Assembly: GCA_963727465.1 (NCBI GenBank)
Contig: CAVSGL010000018.1
Coordinates: 62,001 to 126,000 of the forward strand
DNA length: 64,000 nucleotides
Origin: VRUE01 sp963727465
GTDB taxonomy: Bacteria; Actinomycetota; Thermoleophilia; Solirubrobacterales; 70-9
Direction: 5' to 3'
Part shown: positions 44,619-53,224 of the stretch, one piece after another
How the letters are laid out: each line of letters begins with the position of its first letter
How positions within the stretch are numbered: the stretch's first letter is position 1
Notes under the pieces: model-generated
The model's input: only the letters and a program-made list of their open reading frames with translations
What the model was told of the DNA's origin: nothing
The model's database searches: none
Program-made: the position numbers and the translations under genes

Positions 44619-45549
44619 ACCCAAAGAGGCTCAAGTCGGGGGACGGGACCGCGGCCTCGCGGAGCTTGCGCGAGAGCAGCACGGGGTCGTCGGCATCGAC
44701 CAGCTGCGGGGGCCGCTTGGGTACTCGCACGCCGCTGTGGAGCGCGCCACCGCGGCGGGTCGTCTGCACCGGTTGCATCGCGGTGTCTACGCCGTGGGAC
44801 ACACCCGACTGTCGCCATACGGCGAGTGCCTGGCAGGCGTGTTCGCATCTGGTCCCGGCGCCTTGCTGAGCCACCACTCGGCCGCCTGGCTCTGGGGTAT
44901 CGCGCGGTGGCCTCACGCTCCCGTGTCGGTGACCGGACCGGTGCGGCGCGGGCCGCGACCGCCCGTCCGGTTGCACCACTCGACCATCCTCACCGACGAC
45001 GACCGCGATTCCATCGAGGGCATCGATGTCACCGCCGTGCCGCGCACCGCTCTCGACCTTGCGGCGACGCTTCGCAGCCAGCAGCTCACCCGGCTGCTTC
45101 AGCGGGCCGAGGAGCGGGATTTGTTCGACCTGCGCCGGTTTGAGGACCTGCTCCAGCGCGCCGGAGGGCACCGTGGGGTGCAGCGCCTGCGCCGGGCAAT
45201 AGCGATCTATCGTCCTGCTCCATTCAGTCGCTCCGGCCTCGAGCGGCGTTTCCTGGAGCTGCTCGCCGAGGCAGGCATGCCTCGGCCTGCGACGGGCTTC
45301 GTCGAGGCAGGCTATGAGCTCGATGTCTACTGGCCAGCGGCGCGCTTCGGGGTCGAACTGGACGTTTACGAGACCCATGGCACTCGTCAGTCGTTCGAGG
45401 ACGACCGCCTTCGAGATGAGACGCTCAAGCTGGCGGGTGTCGAGACCTTGCGGATCACCGGCCATCGTCTCGACCGCGAACCCCAGCAGGTGATCGAGCG
45501 CGTGTCCCGGCTTCTACGCCGGCGCGGCACGCAGCAACATGTCGCGTGA
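44593..45549 (+). CDS. AbiEi-type antitoxin domain fused to DUF559 nuclease-like domain
   Basis: About 318 residues if it begins at ATG 44593. GLAELAREQHGVVGIDQLRGPLGYSHAAVERATAAGRLHRLHRGVYAVGH is the winged-helix start seen in AbiEi-like antitoxins and related regulators. A middle domain follows (HHSTILTDDDRDSIEGIDVTAVPRTALDLAATL). The C-terminus is a DUF559/Vsr-like endonuclease core: GLERRFLELLAEAG..., YELDVYWPAARFGVELDVYETHG, DDRLRDETLKLAGVETLRIT, with D-x(n)-E-x-D acidic residues. Such proteins are common in actinobacteria; the role is unproven. The start lies inside a repeat, so the true N-terminus may differ. It is flanked on both sides by repeats. Confidence 0.78.
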   Translation: MRSQARPQLPKEAQVGGRDRGLAELAREQHGVVGIDQLRGPLGYSHAAVERATAAGRLHRLHRGVYAVGHTRLSPYGECLAGVFASGPGALLSHHSAAWLWGIARWPHAPVSVTGPVRRGPRPPVRLHHSTILTDDDRDSIEGIDVTAVPRTALDLAATLRSQQLTRLLQRAEERDLFDLRRFEDLLQRAGGHRGVQRLRRAIAIYRPAPFSRSGLERRFLELLAEAGMPRPATGFVEAGYELDVYWPAARFGVELDVYETHGTRQSFEDDRLRDETLKLAGVETLRITGHRLDREPQQVIERVSRLLRRRGTQQHVA

Positions 45550-45563
45550 CCCAGCAGTCCCGG

Positions 45564-45620
45564 TCCACCGCGGTAGAGCTTTTCGCCGCTATCCGGAGAA
45601 AACCTCGACCGCGCTCAATG
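45564..45620 (+). repeat. Palindromic repeat, family A (copy 8)
   Basis: CCACCGCGGTAGAGCTTTTC, GCCGCTATCCGGAG, then AAAACCTCGACCGCG. It starts 15 bp after the AbiEi-DUF559 stop. Confidence 0.88.
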
Positions 45621-45634
45621 GCCGGCGCCGCCCT

Positions 45635-45690
45635 GCGGCCGTTGTCGAGGTTCTCTTCGCTATGCGAGGAAAAGCTCTACCGCGGTTGGG
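45635..45690 (+). repeat. Palindromic repeat, family A (copy 9)
   Basis: CCGTTGTCGAGGTTCTC, TTCGCTATGCGAGG, then AAAAGCTCTACCGCGGTTG. In tandem with copy 8, 14 bp apart, the same spacing as the copies inside the glycosylase gene. It abuts the cupin stop. Confidence 0.85.
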
Positions 45691-45695
45691 GGGAG

Positions 45696-46088
45696 TCAGC
45701 TTGCCATCGGGTCGGGGGCGCCCAGCTGGGTGATTTCCGGGGCCTCGTAGAGCTCGCCCGGCTTGCCGCCGAGCACCAGCAGGCGGATGCCCTGCTCGCC
45801 CGGCCAGACCTTGCGCATCGTGCCCGAGGCGACGCGGACGACCTGCTCGCCGTCGAGCGGAAAGCGCTCGCCGTCGATCTCGATCTCGCCGCCGCCGCGC
45901 AGCGCCAGGTAGACCTCCTCCTGGCCGTCCTCGGCGTGGTCGTGTTCGGGGTAGCCGTCGTAGCTCGGCGGCATGTCGAGGATCTGCATGCCGAACGACT
46001 CGACTCCCAGTTCGGCGCGAGCGCGCTTGAAGGCGCCTCGGTAGGCGCCCTCCATCTCGTCGATCTTCTTCACTGCGTAGTCAGCCAT
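45696..46088 (-). CDS. Cupin-domain protein
   Basis: The protein has 130 residues from ATG 46088, preceded by GGAGAG. The cupin motifs are YPEHDHAEDGQEEVYLALRGGGEIEIDGERFPLDGEQVVRVASGTMRKVWPG, with His/His/Glu metal ligands in motif 1 (H-D-H...E-E) but no His in motif 2. It is a single-domain cupin whose substrate cannot be told. It is divergent from recD2. Confidence 0.8.
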   Translation of the reverse strand: MADYAVKKIDEMEGAYRGAFKRARAELGVESFGMQILDMPPSYDGYPEHDHAEDGQEEVYLALRGGGEIEIDGERFPLDGEQVVRVASGTMRKVWPGEQGIRLLVLGGKPGELYEAPEITQLGAPDPMAS

Positions 46089-46224
46089 CCGTCTCTCCTC
46101 CCGGTGTCTTGGCCCCGGATCGGGCGCTCCACGGCCCTGAGGAGGCCGATTGACCACGCATTCTGGCGTACTTTGGATTTCCAAGCATGCTGCCCACGCT
46201 GCGCGAGCGGCTAGCCTCGACTGC

Positions 46225-48372
46225 GTGAGCGACGCCACCACCCTCTTCGATCCCGACGCGGCGGCGTTCAGCGGCACGGTCGAGGTCCTGGGCGTGATCT
46301 TCAGCGCCGAGGACGACGGCTACGCGGTGCTCGAGGTGCAGGACGCCGAGTCCGGCGAGGGCTTCGCGCTGGTCGGGCCGGTGGCGCACCTGAGCGCCGG
46401 CGACCGCGCTGAAATCAGCGGCGACTGGCAGACCCATTCGCGCTACGGGCGGCAGCTGAAGGCACGTGGCGCGCTGCCGCTCGACCCGGCCGACCGCGCC
46501 GGCCAGGTCGCCTACCTGACCTCGCTGCGCCACATCGGCCCGGCGCGCGCCGAGCGTCTCGTCGACGAGCACGGGGAGGGGGTGCTGGGAGCGATCGCCG
46601 CCGACCCGGTCGGGGTGTTCGAGTCGCTGCGCGGCGTCAGCGCCGACCAGGCCGCCGCCGCGGCCGAGTCCTGGCACGCCTCGCGCGCGATCCGCGACCT
46701 GCACGTGCAGCTTGCCCCGCACGGGCTGGCGCACCTGGCGACGCCGATCCACGCCCGCTTCGGCGAGCGCTCGATGGCGGTCCTGCACGAAGATCCCTAC
46801 CGGCTGACCGAGGTCGCCGGGGTCGGCTTTGCCCGCGCCGACCGGATCGCGCTCGCCGCCGACGTGCCGCCGGAGTCCGAGCGGCGCGCCCAGGCGGCGG
46901 CCGTCTTCGCGCTCTCGGAGGCCGAGCAGCAGGGCAACACGTTCCTGCCGCTCGACGAGCTCGCGCGGCGCACGGCGAAGCTGATCGGCCTGCGGCCCGA
47001 CCCCGACGCGATCGTCCGCGCCGACGGCCTGCTGCTCGACGAAGGGCGCGCCTACCGCGAGCCGACGCACGCGAGCGAGCTCGCCGTCGCCGCGACCCTG
47101 GCCGGGCGGGTCGCGGCGCCGCCGCACCTCGACCACGACCCCGGCGAGGACCCGCCCGCGGACGCCGAGGTCGGGCGCCGCCTCACCGACGAGCAGTGGG
47201 CCGCCGTGCGGGCCGCGTTCGGGGCGCGGATCTCGGTCCTCACCGGCGGCCCGGGGGTCGGCAAGACCGCCTGCACGCAGGCGATCGTCGCCGAGGCCGC
47301 GCGCGCCGGTGCCTCGATCGCGCTCTGCGCGCCGACCGGCCGCGCGGCGCGGCGGCTGGAGGAGGCGACCGGGCACGAGGCGCAGACGATCCACCGGATG
47401 CTCGAGTGGATGCCGGGGCGCGAGCCGGGCTTCCGGCCGGGCCACCCGCTGCCGGCCGAGCTCGTCGTGGTCGACGAGTCCTCGATGCTGAACCTGCGCC
47501 TGATCGAGGTGCTGCTCGGCGGGCTCGCCGAGACCACCCACGTCGTCTTCGTCGGCGACGCCGACCAGCTGCCGCCGATCGGCGCCGGCAAGCCGTTCGA
47601 GGATCTGATCGCCGCCGGCATCGCCCCGGTCGTCCGGCTCACGCAGATCTTCCGCCAGGCGGCGCGCTCGATGATCACCACCGCCGCGCACGAGATCAAC
47701 CAGGGCCGGGCGCCGCACACCGAGCCCGGCCCCGACCAGGAGCGCGACTTCTTCTTCATCGAGCGGCCGAGCCCCGAGCGGGCGCTGGAGACGGTGGTCG
47801 AGGTCGTAGCCGAGCGGGCGCCGGCGAGCTTCGGCGTCGACCCGATCCGCGACGTGCAGGTGCTGGCGCCGATGTACAAGGGGGCGGTGGGGATCGACGC
47901 GCTCAACGAGCGCCTGCGCGAGCGGCTCAACCCGGACGGCGCCCTCGCGGTCAGCGAGCGCTTCCGCCTCGGCGACCGCCTGATCCAGACCCGCAACTCG
48001 CACGAGCTCGGCCTGATGAACGGCTCGATCGTCTTCCTGCGCGAGGACGACCCCGACGAGGAAGCGATCGTCGTCGACACCGACGAGGGCGGCACGCTCA
48101 CCGTCCCCTACGACGAGACCGCGACCCTGCGCCTCGCCTACGCGATCTCGGTCCACAAGGCGCAGGGCTGTGAGGTGCCGGTCGTCGTCGGCGTCTGCCA
48201 CCGTTCCCACGCCCGCATGCTCAGCCGCCCGCTGCTCTACACGGCGATCACCCGCGCCCGGCGCGACTGCGTGCTGATCGGCGACCGGGCCGCGCTCGAG
48301 CGCGCGATCGCCAACGACGACAGCGGCGCCCGCCACTCGGCCCTCGCCGAACGCCTCCGCGAGCCCAGATGA
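46225..48372 (+). CDS. recD2: RecD2-type ATP-dependent DNA helicase
   Basis: The protein has 715 residues from GTG 46225. The N-terminal domain (FSGTVEVLGVIFSAEDDGYAVLEV...) is the RecD2-specific OB-like region. HhH segments follow (LRHIGPARAERLVDEHG, VAGVGFARADRIAL). The helicase core has Walker A GGPGVGKTACTQAIV (about 341), APTGRAARRL, VVVDESSMLNL, FVGDADQLPPIGAGKPFEDL, LTQIFRQAARS and the C-terminal AYAISVHKAQGCEVPVVV and LLYTAITRAR. It acts 5'-3' in DNA repair without RecBC. The stop TGA is the first part of a family B hairpin. Confidence 0.95.
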   Translation: MSDATTLFDPDAAAFSGTVEVLGVIFSAEDDGYAVLEVQDAESGEGFALVGPVAHLSAGDRAEISGDWQTHSRYGRQLKARGALPLDPADRAGQVAYLTSLRHIGPARAERLVDEHGEGVLGAIAADPVGVFESLRGVSADQAAAAAESWHASRAIRDLHVQLAPHGLAHLATPIHARFGERSMAVLHEDPYRLTEVAGVGFARADRIALAADVPPESERRAQAAAVFALSEAEQQGNTFLPLDELARRTAKLIGLRPDPDAIVRADGLLLDEGRAYREPTHASELAVAATLAGRVAAPPHLDHDPGEDPPADAEVGRRLTDEQWAAVRAAFGARISVLTGGPGVGKTACTQAIVAEAARAGASIALCAPTGRAARRLEEATGHEAQTIHRMLEWMPGREPGFRPGHPLPAELVVVDESSMLNLRLIEVLLGGLAETTHVVFVGDADQLPPIGAGKPFEDLIAAGIAPVVRLTQIFRQAARSMITTAAHEINQGRAPHTEPGPDQERDFFFIERPSPERALETVVEVVAERAPASFGVDPIRDVQVLAPMYKGAVGIDALNERLRERLNPDGALAVSERFRLGDRLIQTRNSHELGLMNGSIVFLREDDPDEEAIVVDTDEGGTLTVPYDETATLRLAYAISVHKAQGCEVPVVVGVCHRSHARMLSRPLLYTAITRARRDCVLIGDRAALERAIANDDSGARHSALAERLREPR

Positions 48373-48408
48373 AGGATTGTGTGCCCCATGGGGGCCACAA
48401 TCCTTCAT
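48369..48408. repeat. Hairpin repeat, family B (copy 3)
   Basis: ATGAAGGATTGTG-TGCCCC pairs with GGGGCCACAATCCTTCAT. It includes the recD2 stop codon and ends 7 bp before the next ATG. With the upstream GCCCAG it matches copy 2 at 37888. Confidence 0.8.
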
Positions 48409-48415
48409 TAAGCCG

Positions 48416-49120
48416 ATGGAGTCGCCGCGACCCTCACTGACCGCCGTCGCCGTCACGCTCGGCGGACTTGCCCTGCTCGCAGCGCTGGTGCTGGCGATCC
48501 CCGATCTGCGGGCGGCCTTCGACGCCGCGGTGCACGGGGACACGGCGGGGGTGCGCAGCCACGTCAAGGGGCTCGGGGTCGGCGGGCCGCTGCTGCTCGT
48601 CGCTCTGGCCGTGATCCACTCGGTCGTCTTCTACCCGGCCGAGATCGTCGACGCGGCGGCGGGCTTCGTCTACGGCTTCTTCCCGGCGCTGGCGCTGATG
48701 ATGCTCGGCTGGCTGCTCTCCGGGCTGCTCTGCTTCGCCGTCGGCCGCTCGCTGGCGCGGCCGCTGCTCGACCGCTGGTTCGGCGCCGAGCGCTTCGAGC
48801 GCACCGAGGCGGCGATCGAGCGCGGCGGCGCCACCCTGCTGCTCGCCGTGCGGCTGCTGCCGATCGTCCCCTTCAGCCTCGTCTCCTACGCCGCCGGCGC
48901 CGCCCGCGTGCCGCTCTGGCGCTTCGCCTGGACGACCGTCGTCGGCTACATCCCGATCACCGCGCTCGCCGTCTACTTCGGCACCCGCCTCGAGGGCCTC
49001 AGCCTCACCGACCCCCTCGTCCTCGGCAGCGCGGCGGCGCTGCTCGCGCTGCTCGGCATCGGCCACTGGGTCATGCGCCGCGGCGGCGGCACCCCGAAGG
49101 TTGCCGACTCGCGCGACTGA
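48416..49120 (+). CDS. TVP38/TMEM64 (DedA-like) membrane protein
   Basis: The protein has 234 residues from ATG 48416. About six TM helices, with the family core HSVVFYPAEIVDAAAGFVYGFFPALALMMLGWLLSGLLCFAVGRSLARPLLDRWFG, then RLLPIVPFSLVSYAAGAARVPLWRFAWTTVVGYIPITALAVYFG (the P-F-x(4)-Y-AAG-A motif). TVP38/DedA-like proteins are linked to phospholipid scrambling. Its start is immediately after the family B hairpin. Confidence 0.88.
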   Translation: MESPRPSLTAVAVTLGGLALLAALVLAIPDLRAAFDAAVHGDTAGVRSHVKGLGVGGPLLLVALAVIHSVVFYPAEIVDAAAGFVYGFFPALALMMLGWLLSGLLCFAVGRSLARPLLDRWFGAERFERTEAAIERGGATLLLAVRLLPIVPFSLVSYAAGAARVPLWRFAWTTVVGYIPITALAVYFGTRLEGLSLTDPLVLGSAAALLALLGIGHWVMRRGGGTPKVADSRD

Positions 49121-49151
49121 GGACACAGCGCTGGGACTGTCGCCTCAACGG

Positions 49152-49536
49152 TTACAGAGGAGACGTCGCGATCAGAGCGGTCACAGCTGCGAAGAGAGCG
49201 GCAATCAGTGTGAGCTGCATGCGAAAGAAGCGCTCCTCGGAGGAACTCGAGCCGCAGTTCGAGCCGTTCGAACCGCTGATCCACGTGTTCGAACCGCTGA
49301 TCCATCTGTTCGAACCGCTTGTCAATCTGTTCGAACCGCTGGTCCACGTGTTCGAACCGCTGGTCCACGTGTTCGAAGCGCTGATCGATGCTCGCAGCGA
49401 GATCGTCGATCTTCGCCCCGAGGGCGTCGAGCTTGGCGTCTGTCGCTCCAGTGTGCATCGCGCGCTCTATTGTTGCATCGTAAACATTTCGGCGTTCGCC
49501 GGGGTCATCGGCGGAAATCGGGTCGTGCGCGGGCAT
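49152..49536 (-). CDS. Heptad-repeat coiled-coil membrane protein, frameshifted
   Basis: From ATG 49536 the frame reads MPAHDPISADDPGERRNVYDATIERAMHTGATDAKLDALGAKIDDLAASID, then six heptads of the type QRFEHVD/QRFEQID/KRFEQMD. Around 49232 one base too many shifts the frame; the alternative frame gives EERFFRMQLTLIAALFAAVTALIATSPL and a stop at 49152, a clean C-terminal TM anchor. This coiled coil plus TM tail is a widespread bacterial architecture. The reading frame without the shift would run into the TVP38 gene and is unlikely to be real. Confidence 0.7.
49266..49391 (-). repeat. 21-bp tandem repeat encoding coiled-coil heptads
   Basis: Six units of GTTCGAACCGCTGATCCACG plus T (with variants) follow one another. 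Each unit encodes one heptad. Third-position and first-position differences keep the heptad but vary H/Q and V/I/M. Confidence 0.88.
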
Positions 49537-49624
49537 CGATGACTCAAAGTCCCTGAGGTGGCGCAATTCTCCCCCGCACAGGCGCAAAAACCACGCAGTT
49601 TGCGAGCTCTCCGCGCCCGCCGTA

Positions 49625-51976
49625 TCAGCGGCGGTGGTGATGGCGCGTGTGGCGGCGCTTGAGCACGCCGTGCCGGACGCGCTTCACGCGGAAGCGGAAG
49701 GCGGCCGGCGTGGGATCGACGCCCCCGTCCGAGTTGCGCGCCTTGACCCGCAGCACATGACGGCCGAGCCGGTAGCGGCGCACGAACCGCCTCCCGCAAC
49801 GGTGGAACCGCCCCCGGTCCACCTTGCAGAGAAAGGTCACGCCGGACTGGTCGGAGCCGAACCTGAACACGGCCCGCGCCGTCCGCGCCCTCGTGCGCAC
49901 GATCCGCGCCGGGTGGTGGCGGAAAAAGGTGTTGGGGGCCGGCCTGGGTGCGGGCTGCTCGGTTTGAGTGGAAGTTTCCGGCGGCGGGAAGACGATGACC
50001 GTGCCGCTGCCGCCCGCTTCAGGCGCCGGCTCGAGGTTCAGCGCACCGACTGCATCGACGAGGCCGGCGCCGACGGCGCTCGACCCGAGCGCGTCGATCG
50101 GCCGGGCAGAACCGGTGAGCGCGGCACGGATCTGAGTGGGCGTGAAAGCCGGATTGCGCTGGCGCATCAGCGCCGCGACAGCCGCTGCGTGCGGCGCCGC
50201 GGCAGAGGTTCCGCAGAAGCGGTACACGGAGCCGCTGGGCACGAAGAAGCTCGTCCGTCCGCAGTCGGTTGCCGTGACGTCGGGCTTGGAGAGCACGCTG
50301 GGCGTGGCCAGCGGTTCGGCCGGCGCGACGCTGTCCACCGGACCGAAATAGTGGGTGACCGGACCGCGGGACGAGTAGGGCTCGGGCGCCGCGACCGTGT
50401 TGTGCGAGATCGCCGCCGCCGTGATCGCGTCCTGCGCGCCGTTGTGACCGAAGATGGTCGGTCCGACGACGTCTTCGCCCGCGGATTCTCTGTACTCGGT
50501 CGGTTCGGCGCCCCCGCCGTTCTGTAGCAGCGCGAACTTCAACCGCGGGTCTTCGCCGCTGTAGCGGTTGATGACCAGCTGCACTTCCTGATCTTCGCCC
50601 GTCGCGTTTTCCCAGCCGAGCACCTCGTAGGGCCGTTCGGTGCCGTTCACGTTGTCTTTGGTTTCTTCCGCGATGACTTCTCCACCGCTGTCGAGCAGAA
50701 AGGCATCGAGATCGGTTTCCACGTCGAACCACGGTTCCGCCCATTGCAGATCGACCACCAGTTCAGCGCCGTCTTCAACGCTGATCCCGTACGTCGTGTC
50801 TTTTTGCGATTCGTCCGGATCGAAGTCCAGGCAGTGGCTTGCGTTCAGGCCGGTCAGGGGGAGTTCAAGCTCGGGGTGTTCGGCTTTGAGTTCTTCTTCG
50901 AATTCTTCGTAGGCTTCCGACAGCGAGACGAGGCCGGGCGGGCATTCGCCTGCGTCGCGATAGTGCGGCGTTTCCCAGGAGGCGACGTCCTTCCCTTCGC
51001 TGCGAAGGTTGTTGTTGCCCGCTGACGACACATACGTGACCCCTCCTGCGGTGACTCTGCTCACCGCAGCTCCGATCGGCCCTTCCTGGAAGAACGGCTC
51101 TTCGAAGTAGCTGACGTCGTCGACGATCACCGACGCGCCGTTCGCGGCCAGAGCTTCCACGTTGCTTGCGAACCCCGTCATGCCGGTGAAGCCGGTGGCG
51201 AAGTCGAGGTTCGCCCTGGGCGCCAGATCGTGCACGATCTGGGCCATCGCACGGCCCTCGTCGGACGGTGGTTCTTTGCTCGACGAATAATCCTGGAGCA
51301 CGTCCACCGCCGGCGTGGGTCCACAGCTGTTTCCGGGCAGATCTCCGTCTGCTGCGTCCTGGGTTGCGTTGGTGGCGACGCCGGTTGCCATGTCGAACGA
51401 GTCGGAGAGAATTCCGACCTCGACGCCCCGCCCGTCGACCCCGAAGGCTTCGCGGGCTTCTGCGGCGCGAAGCTGGATATCTCCTTCGGAGACAACGGGT
51501 CCTGAAGGGCAGACGGGCACGGCCGCCGTGATTGGCGTGAGCACCTCGTTTGCTTCAGCCACCCGCGGGACGCCCGAGAGGTTCGGCAGCTGCGCGGGCT
51601 TCGCCGCGACGGTCACCGTTTGATACCGGGGGCTGACGTCGACGACCTTCGCGCCGTCCTGGCGCAGGTCTTCGACTCCGGCGGCGGCGCCGTGGTCGAA
51701 GCGGACTTCGACGAGGACGCGGTTGCCGTCGCGCAGCAGGCTGCCGGGGCCTTCCGCGGCGAGGCCGAGCTCGCGGGCCTGCTTGGCCGGGGGGGCCGAG
51801 CGCAGCGAGGGCTTGGCCAGCTCGGCCAGCCGCGCGGAGAGGTCGCCGGCGCCCGGCGGGGCCGCGGCGGCCCCGGCTGAGGCCGGAACCGCCACGCAGG
51901 CCGCCACGCAGGCCAGTGCGGCGGCGGCGAGCGCGGGCGACAGCGCACGTCGAAGCGGATTCCCCGGCTGCATCAC
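49625..51976 (-). CDS. Secreted subtilase-fold (S8-like) peptidase with Asp-Glu-Ser motif
   Basis: The protein has 783 residues. A signal peptide (RRALSPALAAAALACVAACVAVPASAGA) is followed by a propeptide-like region, then the peptidase. The Asp motif is VEVGILSDSFD. At the place of the usual HGTH box stands SDEGRAMAQIVHDLAP, so Glu replaces the catalytic His. The oxyanion segment is TYVSSAGNNN and the Ser motif GTSAAAPHAAAVAAL. Asp-Glu-Ser is the sedolisin-like triad. An inserted beta-sandwich (about 360-480) lies within the catalytic domain. The C-terminal domain is basic (FLCKVDRGRFHRCGRRFVRRYRLGRHVLRV), as in bacterial surface-binding domains. Confidence 0.85.
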   Translation of the reverse strand: MMQPGNPLRRALSPALAAAALACVAACVAVPASAGAAAAPPGAGDLSARLAELAKPSLRSAPPAKQARELGLAAEGPGSLLRDGNRVLVEVRFDHGAAAGVEDLRQDGAKVVDVSPRYQTVTVAAKPAQLPNLSGVPRVAEANEVLTPITAAVPVCPSGPVVSEGDIQLRAAEAREAFGVDGRGVEVGILSDSFDMATGVATNATQDAADGDLPGNSCGPTPAVDVLQDYSSSKEPPSDEGRAMAQIVHDLAPRANLDFATGFTGMTGFASNVEALAANGASVIVDDVSYFEEPFFQEGPIGAAVSRVTAGGVTYVSSAGNNNLRSEGKDVASWETPHYRDAGECPPGLVSLSEAYEEFEEELKAEHPELELPLTGLNASHCLDFDPDESQKDTTYGISVEDGAELVVDLQWAEPWFDVETDLDAFLLDSGGEVIAEETKDNVNGTERPYEVLGWENATGEDQEVQLVINRYSGEDPRLKFALLQNGGGAEPTEYRESAGEDVVGPTIFGHNGAQDAITAAAISHNTVAAPEPYSSRGPVTHYFGPVDSVAPAEPLATPSVLSKPDVTATDCGRTSFFVPSGSVYRFCGTSAAAPHAAAVAALMRQRNPAFTPTQIRAALTGSARPIDALGSSAVGAGLVDAVGALNLEPAPEAGGSGTVIVFPPPETSTQTEQPAPRPAPNTFFRHHPARIVRTRARTARAVFRFGSDQSGVTFLCKVDRGRFHRCGRRFVRRYRLGRHVLRVKARNSDGGVDPTPAAFRFRVKRVRHGVLKRRHTRHHHRR

Positions 51977-52059
51977 TGCTTACGGTATCGGCCGCCGATC
52001 ACGGCTCCTAAACCCTCCGAGCGTCCTCTCGGTGCGCCGCGGCGGCGCGCCGCGGCGCG

Positions 52060-52986
52060 TCAGCTCGTGCTGCCGCGGAAGCAGCCGAGCGTGTAGGGGT
52101 ACTCGAGCGTGGCGTTGTAGTGGTAGATCCGCTGCCAGCGGCCTTCGTAGTAGACCCTGCTGGTCTGGCCGTGGCAGGCGTCGAGGTCGTCGTTGGTCAG
52201 CAGCTTGCCGCCGTGGCCGCGCGGGCCGTAGATCGGGTAGCCGTCGAGCGCCCAGCCGACCAGCCCGGAGGCGCGGTGCTTCGATTCGCCCTTGGTCAGG
52301 CAGGAGGGGATCGCGTGGTAGTGGTAGATGCCGAGCCGCTGCGGATGGCCGCCGCAGCTGTCCTGCGTCTCGTGGGCCACCGCGTCGCGGTCTTCGGCGT
52401 CGAGCGCGTCGAAGATCGCGACGCCGTTCTTGGCGATCCCGATCGGCCCGCCGGAGAGGCAGCCGGCGTGCGCCGCCTTCTTCGGATGGCGCGGCAGCGA
52501 GTAGCTCACCCGCTGCGAGCGGATCGAGTTCGGGTTGCGGTCGTAGGTGTAGGCGTCGTCGCTGGGCGAGATCGGGAACTTGCCGGTCGTCGCCCACTTG
52601 GGCAGGCCGTTGCCGCTGATGCTCAGCCGCCGCTTCGTCTCCGACCTGTGCAGCTTCGCGTTGCGCCAGTGGACCCTGCCGTCGACCGTGGCCTTCGCCG
52701 TGAGGTCGTAGGTATCGCCGTGGATCCACGGTCCTTCGACCTGGGCGCCGCCGCCGGGATGCGGACCTCCCGCCGGGATGAAGCCGGTGCGACAGGCGTA
52801 GACGTAGCCGCGCCGCGGGCTCGAGGTCGTCACCTTGCCGTCGCCCAGGGGGAGGAAGGACGGATTGGTCGCCGACGGCGAGGCGGCGCCGAGCGTCACG
52901 CCTCCCATCGCGATCGCGGTGACCGCGGTGATCGCGGCGCAGAGCGCGAGCGGTGCGAATATCTGGCTGCGGCGGAAGCGCCTCAT
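52060..52986 (-). CDS. Secreted YHYH-domain protein
   Basis: The protein has 308 residues. The N-terminal signal (SQIFAPLALCAAITAVTAIAMGGVTLGAA) leads to a domain with GIYHYHAIPSCL, the motif that names the YHYH family, and YPIYGPRGHGGKLLTNDDLDACHGQTS plus YHYNATLEYPYTLGCFRG near the end. Many His and Cys residues suggest metal binding or disulphides. The function is unknown. It lies on the same strand as the peptidase gene, with 83 bp between them. Confidence 0.82.
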   Translation of the reverse strand: MRRFRRSQIFAPLALCAAITAVTAIAMGGVTLGAASPSATNPSFLPLGDGKVTTSSPRRGYVYACRTGFIPAGGPHPGGGAQVEGPWIHGDTYDLTAKATVDGRVHWRNAKLHRSETKRRLSISGNGLPKWATTGKFPISPSDDAYTYDRNPNSIRSQRVSYSLPRHPKKAAHAGCLSGGPIGIAKNGVAIFDALDAEDRDAVAHETQDSCGGHPQRLGIYHYHAIPSCLTKGESKHRASGLVGWALDGYPIYGPRGHGGKLLTNDDLDACHGQTSRVYYEGRWQRIYHYNATLEYPYTLGCFRGSTS

Positions 52987-53185
52987 CGAGTCCCTCTCCT
53001 CCCGACCTCATCGGTCTCGTCTGGATTGACAAACCCAGGATCGGCCGGCCGGATTCGGTGACGGTCACCGCTTTGTAAGCGCCATGTAAAGGACATCGGG
53101 CCCCCTGACCCTGCTACGGTCCCCGGCGTTAGGCCGGAATACCGGCACAAAAGTTGTGTCTAGCGCTCGCGTCGTTGCTTCACCG

Positions 53186-53209
53186 CATGTGCCGCGTTCG
53201 CAGCACATG
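53186..53209 (+). promoter_or_regulatory. Leader hairpin upstream of the cold-shock gene
   Basis: CATGTGC pairs with GCACATG 16 bp before the start codon. A ribosome site (GTGGAGG) follows directly. The csp leader (about 53100-53224) is long enough for the temperature-dependent folding known from cspA, but the regulatory role is inferred. Confidence 0.5.
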
Positions 53210-53224
53210 AAGTGGAGGCATTGA

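Noticed and set aside
44392..45690. CRISPR array
   Set aside because: Family A copies are palindromic, unevenly spaced (14 bp to about 1 kb), in both orientations over the window, and no cas gene is near.
46081..48567. An 828-codon open frame antisense to recD2, and similar long frames opposite metG, glyS and typA
   Set aside because: They mirror the high-GC third positions of real genes on the other strand; their products are low-complexity (Arg/Ala/Gly/Leu) and show no family motifs.
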